A stretch of DNA of 34,966 nt from Planctomycetota bacterium. Lineage in GTDB: Bacteria > Planctomycetota > UBA1135 > JAKEFM01. The DNA lies in assembly GCA_022616055.1 (NCBI GenBank), contig JAKEFM010000211.1:1-34966 (forward strand). Direction: 5' to 3'. The position numbers and the translations under genes were made by a program. Under the pieces are notes generated by a model. That model searched no databases and was not told where the DNA came from. It saw nothing but the letters and a program-made list of their open reading frames with translations. Below are positions 7,484-13,499 of this stretch, piece after piece. Each line of letters starts with the position of its first letter. Positions within the stretch are counted from its first letter, which is position 1.

Positions 7484-8596
7484 ATGGCCGCCACGAAGAA
7501 AGCCCCCGAGCCCCGCTTCGCCGTCGGATCCTGGGCCTTCATGTACGGGTGCGACGATCGCTTCGGGCGCGGCTACAACCCCCACCCCCTGGAGCTGGAA
7601 GAGGTCTTCGACCTCCTCGCCCACGTCGAGGGGATGGAGTACGTCGCCGGCCACTTCCCCGGCGAGTTCCCCGAGGACGTCGAGGTCCTCCGCAAGCTCG
7701 CGAAGTCCTACCGGATCGGGATCGGCTCCGTCGTCGCCAAGACCTTCGGGGCGAAATACAGGAACGGCGGCCTGACGAATCCCTACCCGGGCTACCGGAA
7801 GGAGGCGCTCGAGACCCTGAAGCGCTGCCTCGAGATGAACAACGCCCTCCTCCCGGTCATGAAGGAGATCGCGCGGCCCCTCGGGGCCCGCAACTGCGTC
7901 ATCTGGCTCGGCCACGACGGGAGCAACGGCCTCTTCCTCTGCGACTACGGGTGGCGCTGGAGGACGCTCGCCGAGGCGTTCGCGGACGCCCTGAAGTCCG
8001 TCCCCGGCTGCCGGATCGCGCTCGAGCCCAAGCCCGGCGACCCGGCCGAGGACTGCTTCATTCGAGGCGTGACGGCCGGCCTCCACCTCCGGGCCAAGGT
8101 CGACGCCCTTCTCCCGGAGAAGGAGCGCGGCCGGTTCGGCTTCAACGTCGAGTACGGCCACGTCCACCTCGAGGGGGGGAAGGTCGCCGAGAGCCTCTGC
8201 CTCGCGCTCGACGAGGGGGCGCTCTTCCAGATCGACCTCAACGACAACCGCAAGCGCTGGGACACCGACCACATCCCGGGCAACGACAACGAGCAGGAGA
8301 TCCTCGAGGCGGAGTACTGGCTCCTCCACAGGGGCTTCGACGGGATCTTCAACTTCGACCTCTTCCCGCAGCGCGTCCCCGGCGAGACGAAGAAGGACAC
8401 GCGGCGGCGCTTCGGCGAGCACCTCGCCGAGTGCGTGAACGCCGTGCGCTACCGCTGGGAGCTGGTCAAGCGCCTCCCGCCCCCGGAGGAGATGTCCTCC
8501 CTCTGGGCGGACCCGGACGAGACGCGGGTGTCGCGGCTGCTCCGCGACACCCGCAATCGTCGGATCGAGTTCGCCGAGTCGCGCTACCGGGGTTGA
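7484..8596 (+). CDS. Xylose isomerase-like TIM-barrel sugar isomerase
   Basis: A 370-residue protein with xylose-isomerase-type TIM-barrel landmarks: ALEPKPGDPAED (metal-binding Glu strand), GFNVEYGHVHLEGGKVAESL, then FQIDLNDNRKRWDTDHIPGND (metal Asp strand, like WDTDQFP in xylose isomerases), and FNFDLFP near the end. It likely interconverts an aldose and ketose in the cytoplasm; next to xylulokinase, xylose to xylulose is the obvious guess. ATG 7484 follows GGAG at 8 nt, and TACGAT at 7451-7456 is a possible -10. The last 31 codons plus stop (8501-8596) recur almost unchanged at 12865-12960 and contain a perfect 13-bp-stem hairpin, which is unusual for a coding region. Confidence 0.85.
   Translation: MAATKKAPEPRFAVGSWAFMYGCDDRFGRGYNPHPLELEEVFDLLAHVEGMEYVAGHFPGEFPEDVEVLRKLAKSYRIGIGSVVAKTFGAKYRNGGLTNPYPGYRKEALETLKRCLEMNNALLPVMKEIARPLGARNCVIWLGHDGSNGLFLCDYGWRWRTLAEAFADALKSVPGCRIALEPKPGDPAEDCFIRGVTAGLHLRAKVDALLPEKERGRFGFNVEYGHVHLEGGKVAESLCLALDEGALFQIDLNDNRKRWDTDHIPGNDNEQEILEAEYWLLHRGFDGIFNFDLFPQRVPGETKKDTRRRFGEHLAECVNAVRYRWELVKRLPPPEEMSSLWADPDETRVSRLLRDTRNRRIEFAESRYRG
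8501..8596. repeat. 96-nt repeat, copy 1 (3' end of isomerase gene)
   Basis: It matches 12865-12960 without gaps, with 7 differences. In the isomerase frame five are third-position synonymous changes (GAC/GAT, GAG/GAA, TCG/TCC, CGG/CGC, GGT/GGG) and two are the stop swap TGA/TAG. It contains the inverted repeat GCGGGTGTCGCGG-CTGCT-CCGCGACACCCGC at 8524-8554. On the minus strand it lies 45 nt beyond the small cysteine-protein gene, so it may also act as the end of that transcript. Confidence 0.9.
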
Positions 8597-8641
8597 CGCC
8601 GGCCGGATCTCTGCGGACCGGCGCCGGGACGCCGAAGCGAC

Positions 8642-9127
8642 CTAGGCGGGCTGGCAGTCCAGGTGCGAGCTGCCGTCATCGCACTGGTACTTTCTGCAGG
8701 CGCACCACACTTCCTTCCCCTCGATCTCGCAGTACTGGTAGGTGACCGACACGACGGTGCAATCCGGCTGCGCCTCCGCGGCGAGGGCCGCGCTCGTCGG
8801 CCGCGCGGGAGCGGCGCCGCCGGGGGAGTCCAGGTCGATCGTTGCGCGGCGCAGCCCCTTCGTCCCGCCGGACGATCGCGCCTTCCCGCCGTCCGCCATC
8901 GACTCCATCGAGATCGATGCCGGCATGTAGAAGTCTTTCAATGCCTGACGCAACGTCGAAGTCACGGCCTGCATCACGCGGTCGAGCTTTCGCTCGTCGC
9001 CCTTGACGAGCTTCGAGAACTTGTGGCTCCGCTTGAAGGTCACGTCGAAGAGGTTGTGGATCTCGTGCTTCGAGTGCTCCATCCTGACCCCCTCCGCGGC
9101 TCGTTCCTCTGTCTTCGGGGCGGCCAT
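8642..9127 (-). CDS. Small cysteine protein of sigma-kinase cassette A
   Basis: A 161-residue protein of unrecognised family, with no signal peptide or membrane segment. Residues ~20-68 are charged and helical. Residues 79-120 are a flexible Gly/Ala/Pro-rich linker. The C-terminal ~40 residues hold all six cysteines (123, 133, 142, 144, 149, 158). The core C-x2-V-x-V-x-Y-x2-C, later W-x4-KY, is shared with the equivalent protein of cassette B. ATG 9127 follows AAGGAG at 8 nt. It lies 101 nt after the kinase gene on the same strand, so it is probably co-transcribed. It could be a kinase substrate, metal-binding sensor or modified peptide; none is demonstrated. It has no CxPxR sulfatase-type motif. 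Confidence 0.7.
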   Translation of the reverse strand: MAAPKTEERAAEGVRMEHSKHEIHNLFDVTFKRSHKFSKLVKGDERKLDRVMQAVTSTLRQALKDFYMPASISMESMADGGKARSSGGTKGLRRATIDLDSPGGAAPARPTSAALAAEAQPDCTVVSVTYQYCEIEGKEVWCACRKYQCDDGSSHLDCQPA

Positions 9128-9228
9128 TGATTCGGCTCCTTGTCCGGCGGGACTCTCGGGTTAGGAACCTGGGGCGCAGCACGCCGGCTGCCGCACCGGT
9201 CCCTCCACGTTCGTTGGACGATCGGGCC

Positions 9229-11820
9229 TCACGGGAGGACGCTCTTCGCGCAGCGGAATCCGACGTGGGACTCTCGCGCGTTCGGAACGAGGGGGCCGCG
9301 ATGAACGCACGTGCACGCGTTCCGGCCCGTCGGCTCGAGGGCGCTCCCGCCGCGCACGACGCGCTGCCCCACGGGAGCGAGCCACCAGGCCTCGAGCAGG
9401 GGCGTTCCCTCGCGGGGCTTCCAGGGGTCCCAGACCCACTCCGAGGCGTTCCCCGCCATGTGGAAGACACCGAACGGACTGCGGCCTCGCGGCGAGGAAC
9501 CGACCGGCCTCGGGCGCAGATCTCCGAGGGGGATCCGGGTGATCTCCCCGCGCCGGACGACGGCCATCTTCCCGACGTCCGCCAGCTCGAAGTCGAACTC
9601 GTTCCCCGTCGGGTACAGGAAACCCTCGGGTCCCCGACAGGCGATCTCCCACTCCACCTCGGTCGGCAGACGTTTGCCCGCCCACTCCGCGTAGGCGCGC
9701 GCCTCGTCCCACGAAACGCCGAGGACGGGGAGATCCTCGTCCCCCTCCTCGGGGCGGTCGCCTTTCCACGACCGGGGCGCCGGGACACGCCTCTCTGCGA
9801 CGAACCGAACGTAGTCGGCGTTCGAGACCTCGAATCGATCGATGTAGAAGGCGGGGGACTCGACGTCCTGCGCGACGAGTTCAGGGATCGCCATTCCCGA
9901 GGGTCGGTCGGTCGGGTCCAGGCCGATCCGGTAGCGCCCGGCCGGGACCAGGGCCATGCGGTCGTCGCTCGCCACCTCGACCGTGGGTCGAAGCACGACG
10001 TGGAGCGTGGTCGGCCCGGCGTCGTGCCGGACGAAGAGGGAATTCTCTCCGTAACCGAGGCCTTCCTTCATGACGACGACTCGATAATGCCCCGTCCGAA
10101 GAGGCACGGGCGCAAGCGGCGTCTCGCCGACGGCGCGCCCGGGTCCCAGCTCGCCGTTCGCCTTGACGGGATGCACGGCCACGCGTGCGCCGGGGGGCTG
10201 CGAGGTGACGGAGACGGGGACGACACCCCGGAGGGCCTCGTACCGCCTCCGGATGTCGGCGTCCTCCCGGAGCTCGAGCGCGCGGCCGTAGGCCTCCGCG
10301 GCAAGCTCCGTCCCGAGCGGCCAGCCCTCCTCCGCCTGACGGAGGGCCTCGCGGGCCTGCTCGAGCCTGCGGCGGAAGGCCTGCTCGATTCTCTCCTCGA
10401 CGCGCCGGACCCCGAGGCGGGCCCCCTCGTTCTTTCCGTCCCGCTCGAGGACCTCGGCGAAGCGTTCCTTCGCCCGAAGGAGACGACGGTCGTCGACGTC
10501 CGAGGCCTGTTCCTCGCCCCCAGCGGCGCGCAAGGCCTCCCCGAGACGCGCCCGTTCCACGGCGGCGGCCCCCACCTCCGCGGCGACCGCGCCGCCCAGG
10601 AGTAGCAGGCCGATCGCGACCGCCGCGACGCGGTGGCGCCGGAGGTAGCGCCCCAGGATCCGGATCGGACCCGGCGGCGTCGCCCGGATCGGCTCGAACC
10701 GCAGGAAACGCCGCAGGTCCTCCGCCATCTCCGCCGCCGTGGCGTAGCGGTGGTCCGGATCCTTCTCCATCGCCTTCAGGGCGATCACCTGGAGGTCCCG
10801 CGGGATCGCGCGGTTGAGATGGCGGGGCGTCGGCGGCGGCTCGAGGACGATCCGGCGGAGCACCTCGTGCGAGGAGGTCCCCGAGAAGGGCACCCGCAAC
10901 GTGAGCATCTCGAAGAGCGTGACGCCGAGGGAGTAGATGTCGGTGCGGTGGTCGACCTGGATCCGGCCGGCCATCGCGATCTCGGGGCTCAGGTAGTACG
11001 GCGTCCCGATCAGGTCCCCGGTGACGGAGAGGCTCTCGAGGCCCGCCTCCCTCGCCAGGCCGAAGTCGGCGACGTGAGGGACGAGGTCGCGATCGAGGAG
11101 GACGTTCCCGGGCTTGACGTCGCGGTGGATCACCCCGCGGCTGTGGGCGAACGCGAGGCCGTCGGCGATGTCGGCCACGAGGTGGGCGACCGTGCCGAAG
11201 TACGCCAGGGGCCGGAGGGGCGCCGGGGCCGGCCCGCCCGCCTCGTCCCGTTCCTCCTCCGGGGGTGGCGCCAGCTCCCGCACGAGGGCGCGCATGTCGA
11301 GCGAGTGGAGTCGCGAGGGGCCGAGCCTGCGCAGCTCCCTCAGCACCGCGTCGAGGGACACCCCCTCCACGTGCTCCATCGCGTAGTAGGCGTACCCCTG
11401 GGCCTCCCCCTCCGCGTAGACCGCGACGAGGTTGGGATGGTGAAGCCGCGAGGCGATCTCCGCCTCGTGACGGAAGCGCTCGAGGGTGCGATACGACTGC
11501 GCGAGCGGAGCGGAGAGGAGCTTCAGCGCAACCGGCCGGTGGAGGGAGATCTGCTCCGCGAGGAAGACGCGGCCGTAGGCCCCGCGCCCGATCTCCCGCA
11601 CGATCCGGAAGTCGCCGAGAACCGTCTCCCTCCCGGGGACCTCCCCCGTCCCCCGCACGAGGCTGTCGAGGGCCTCGACCGTCTCGAAGTGCTCGCCGAG
11701 CTCCTTGCGGAGGTGGGGGTGGCGATCCAGGTACTCGCGCGGAGAGGGGGACTCGCCGCGGGCGCGGCGGTCGAAGAACTCCTGGAGGACGCGGCGGAGC
11801 TCCTCTCCGTGGTTCGTCAC
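9229..11820 (-). CDS. Membrane Ser/Thr kinase with FGE/SUMF-like C-terminus (cassette A)
   Basis: An 863-residue protein starting at GTG 11820, whose GTGA overlaps the sigma stop (translational coupling). Residues 1-66 are a helical N-domain typical of sigma-linked kinases. The Hanks kinase spans ~70-375: GRGAYG (78-83), VALK with K100, HRDVKPGN (D234), DFG (252-254), SPE (278-280). A ~40-residue acidic/Pro insert separates subdomains V and VI. Then come a membrane helix at ~398-418 after a basic RRHR, a coiled-coil region ~445-530, a PEGA-like domain ~534-612 (VSVTSQPPGARV) and an FGE/SUMF-like C-type-lectin fold ~620-863 (MALVPAGRYRIG, RLPTEVEWEIACRG, NASEWVWD, RGGS, GFRCAKS). The FGE catalytic Cys pair is not evident; a CTC (836-838) sits nearby. 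The C-terminus is predicted outside the cytoplasm. Confidence 0.92.
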   Translation of the reverse strand: MTNHGEELRRVLQEFFDRRARGESPSPREYLDRHPHLRKELGEHFETVEALDSLVRGTGEVPGRETVLGDFRIVREIGRGAYGRVFLAEQISLHRPVALKLLSAPLAQSYRTLERFRHEAEIASRLHHPNLVAVYAEGEAQGYAYYAMEHVEGVSLDAVLRELRRLGPSRLHSLDMRALVRELAPPPEEERDEAGGPAPAPLRPLAYFGTVAHLVADIADGLAFAHSRGVIHRDVKPGNVLLDRDLVPHVADFGLAREAGLESLSVTGDLIGTPYYLSPEIAMAGRIQVDHRTDIYSLGVTLFEMLTLRVPFSGTSSHEVLRRIVLEPPPTPRHLNRAIPRDLQVIALKAMEKDPDHRYATAAEMAEDLRRFLRFEPIRATPPGPIRILGRYLRRHRVAAVAIGLLLLGGAVAAEVGAAAVERARLGEALRAAGGEEQASDVDDRRLLRAKERFAEVLERDGKNEGARLGVRRVEERIEQAFRRRLEQAREALRQAEEGWPLGTELAAEAYGRALELREDADIRRRYEALRGVVPVSVTSQPPGARVAVHPVKANGELGPGRAVGETPLAPVPLRTGHYRVVVMKEGLGYGENSLFVRHDAGPTTLHVVLRPTVEVASDDRMALVPAGRYRIGLDPTDRPSGMAIPELVAQDVESPAFYIDRFEVSNADYVRFVAERRVPAPRSWKGDRPEEGDEDLPVLGVSWDEARAYAEWAGKRLPTEVEWEIACRGPEGFLYPTGNEFDFELADVGKMAVVRRGEITRIPLGDLRPRPVGSSPRGRSPFGVFHMAGNASEWVWDPWKPREGTPLLEAWWLAPVGQRVVRGGSALEPTGRNACTCVHRGPLVPNARESHVGFRCAKSVLP

Positions 11821-12479
11821 GCCCGCCCCTCCCCGTCGGGATGGATCCGCCCCTCGCGCACCATCCGGTCGTGGACCGCGTGCAATGCCCGCTCCAGTCT
11901 CTTGCGGACGGCGCCCGGGCTCCTCCCGATCCGGGAGGCGAGCTCGGCGATCGAGAGGTGTTCGACCAGGATCATCCGCAGGAGGGCCCGCGAGTGCGGC
12001 GGGAGGTGCGAGATCGCCGCCTCGAGCGCCTCGGCCTGCTCTCGTCGCCCCGCGATCGAGGAGGGGGAGCGATCCGGGGAGGGGAGCCCGTCGCCGAGGT
12101 GCAGGGAGCCCCCGTCGCTGCCGGCGCCGATCGACTCCTCGAGCGAGCGCTTCTCCCCATCGCGGCGCTTGCGGCCGAGGTGGCGCCGGCGCAGGTCGAT
12201 CACGCGGTTCCGGGCGATCGTCTCGATCCACCAGCACAGCGCCGACGCGTTGGGGAACTCGACCGATCCGATCGAGCGATAGGCGCTGATCAGGACATCC
12301 TGGACGACGTCCTCGGGCTCCATGACCCGCTTCAGCCACGGATCCATCTCTCTGTCGCAGACTTGAAGGAGCCAGGACCTGTGGGAGGACAGGAGGGACA
12401 GGAAGGTCTCCCGGTCCCCCCGCAGGACGGCGGCTAGAAGCGCCTCGAGCGCCACCTTGTCGGGGCGGTCGGGCTTCAA
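11817..12479 (-). CDS. ECF-type RNA polymerase sigma factor (cassette A)
   Basis: A 220-residue sigma-70-family factor. Region 2 covers ~10-100, with the core-binding EDVVQDV (56-62) and a WWIETIARNRVID segment in region 2.3-2.4. A 50-residue linker rich in Ser/Gly/Arg is longer than in classical ECFs and is typical of kinase-linked planctomycete factors. Region 4 covers ~155-210, with HTH LSIAELASRIGRSPGAVRKR. The start is TTG 12479, chosen for the strong AGGAGG 5-6 nt upstream and because copy B has the identical arrangement. The gene overlaps the kinase by 4 nt. ECF groups linked to Ser/Thr kinases are known, and in some the kinase phosphorylates the sigma; control by the adjacent kinase is the natural inference. 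Confidence 0.92.
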   Translation of the reverse strand: MKPDRPDKVALEALLAAVLRGDRETFLSLLSSHRSWLLQVCDREMDPWLKRVMEPEDVVQDVLISAYRSIGSVEFPNASALCWWIETIARNRVIDLRRRHLGRKRRDGEKRSLEESIGAGSDGGSLHLGDGLPSPDRSPSSIAGRREQAEALEAAISHLPPHSRALLRMILVEHLSIAELASRIGRSPGAVRKRLERALHAVHDRMVREGRIHPDGEGRA

Positions 12480-12574
12480 CTCTCCCTCCTAGGAACGCGG
12501 GATCCGACAGAACGCGACAAACACCCGCCCCTCTCGGACGGGTCCTCTCCGCAACGGGGGGGATTGTAGACAGG
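12480..12574 (-). promoter_or_regulatory. Conserved 5' leader of sigma A, with hairpin
   Basis: Aligned with 16745-16839 there are 7 differences in 95 positions and no gaps, a much better match than the sigma coding sequences show. It contains the SD (AGGAGG) and, on the transcribed strand, the hairpin ACCCGTCC-GAGAG-GGGCGGGT (12523-12543), closed by one T-G wobble. The stem is unchanged in copy B while the loop is GTGAG. Confidence 0.7.
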
Positions 12575-12590
12575 GATCCCTGACCCCGCC
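12563..12590 (-). promoter_or_regulatory. Promoter of cassette A
   Basis: Read on the minus strand: GGCGGGGTC, 8 nt, CTGTCTACAATCC. TACAAT is the -10 (12568-12563), with a GGCGG block 17 nt upstream. Copy B has GGCGGAGTC, 8 nt and the identical 13-mer, while the 8 nt between and the flanks diverge. This supports real promoter elements and a ~77-nt leader. Confidence 0.6.
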
Positions 12591-12864
12591 CCGTCCATGA
12601 GCGTCCGGGGTGGCCCCCGTCCCGGCCCCTGCGGGAGGCGCGCCAGGGCTCCTTCCGTCCGCCCTCCCTGCGGGCCGCCGGACGCCCGGACACCCCGATC
12701 GAGGGGGCGACGTTCGGATCGGACGTGGGGATCCGGCGCTCTGGCGATCGGCGCCTCGCCCCCTCACGAACGGCTATCTCCGGCAGCGGCGCACGAACGG
12801 CGCGGAAGCGGCGCGGCCCCTTCCGGAGACCGTCGTCCGCCCGCAGCCGCACCGGTTGGCCTCG
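12591..12864. other. Intergenic stretch without recognisable gene
   Basis: About 270 nt between the cassette A promoter and the 96-nt repeat copy 2. A GTG-started frame runs through it into the repeat (12610-12960), but it has no Shine-Dalgarno, its upstream part looks like random high-GC translation, and it has no similarity to the isomerase until position 12865. Confidence 0.5.
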
Positions 12865-12960
12865 CTCTGGGCGGACCCGGATGAAACGCGGGTGTCGCGG
12901 CTGCTCCGCGACACCCGCAATCGTCGGATCGAGTTCGCCGAGTCCCGCTACCGCGGGTAG
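12865..12960. repeat. 96-nt repeat, copy 2 (detached isomerase tail)
   Basis: It is a copy of 8501-8596, exactly 4364 nt away, with an identical amino-acid translation ending in its own stop (TAG). The hairpin at 12888-12918 is unchanged. No isomerase sequence precedes it. It ends 7 nt before the stop of the cassette B small-protein gene, so both copies mark the downstream end of a cassette. Confidence 0.9.
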
Positions 12961-12967
12961 GCGGTCC

Positions 12968-13411
12968 CTACCCCTTCCCGGCCGGGACGACGCAGGGACC
13001 GTACACGTAGGTGTACTTCCCGTTGCAGAGCCACTTCTCGACCCTCATCAACCCGGGTTCGCCTTCGACGGCAGTCGAGCAGGGCTCGTAGTCCACGCCC
13101 ACCAGGACGCACTCCGGGCCCACCTCCGCGGAGGACTCCTCTCCCGGGCCGAGCGAATTCGTGCTGAGGATCCTCTTGAGCAGCTTGGTCAGGTCGCGGC
13201 GGATCATCTTCCGGTGATTCTCACCGAAGTGCTCGATCCAAGGATGCCAGTCGAGCGAGATCAGGACGCCCGGGGGGACGTAGCCGCCCCCGGAGCCGCC
13301 CCCGGAGGGCAGGCTGAGGGCTGCGACCTTCTCCTCCGGCGCGGCTTCGGGCGCCGGCTTTGTCGCACGCGGTTCGGGGATGAGGACGCCGATGTCGTTT
13401 CGATGAGCCAT
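12968..13411 (-). CDS. Small cysteine protein of sigma-kinase cassette B
   Basis: A 147-residue protein, paralogous in position and in C-terminal pattern to the cassette A small protein but otherwise strongly diverged. The start is ATG 13411, chosen because AAGGAG lies 7 nt upstream; a GTG two codons earlier is too close to it. Residues 1-50 are Pro/Ala/Gly-rich. Residues ~55-85 are helical and basic (RRDLTKLLKRIL). The Cys part has C101-x2-V-x-V-x-Y-x2-C111, W127-x4-KY133 and cysteines at 129 and 140. The C-x9-C and W-x4-KY spacings equal those of copy A. There is no signal peptide. Function unknown; its co-transcription with kinase B suggests a partner or substrate. Confidence 0.7.
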   Translation of the reverse strand: MAHRNDIGVLIPEPRATKPAPEAAPEEKVAALSLPSGGGSGGGYVPPGVLISLDWHPWIEHFGENHRKMIRRDLTKLLKRILSTNSLGPGEESSAEVGPECVLVGVDYEPCSTAVEGEPGLMRVEKWLCNGKYTYVYGPCVVPAGKG

Positions 13412-13499
13412 GTTCACTCTCCTTCGGAGCTTTCTCGCCCCGCGGTGCGTCGCGGGACTCGCCTCTTCCGTCGGCTAGGCCGAGCACGCACGCGCAGCC

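Noticed and set aside
5993..8422. An 809-codon minus-strand open frame opposite the xylose genes
   Set aside because: Shadow of high GC3 coding on the plus strand; its translation is acidic, repetitive and resembles no family.
12610..12960. A GTG-started 116-codon frame ending in the repeated isomerase tail
   Set aside because: No Shine-Dalgarno, low-complexity upstream translation and no homology before 12865; kept only as a repeat plus a question in the findings.
8642..13411. Small cysteine proteins as classical FGE substrates
   Set aside because: Neither has the CxPxR sulfatase motif, and the FGE-like domains seem to lack the catalytic cysteines.
13439..13456. CCCGCG-x6-CGCGGG inverted repeat between kinase B and its small protein
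   Set aside because: Only a 6-bp GC stem with no counterpart in cassette A; easily chance at this base composition.
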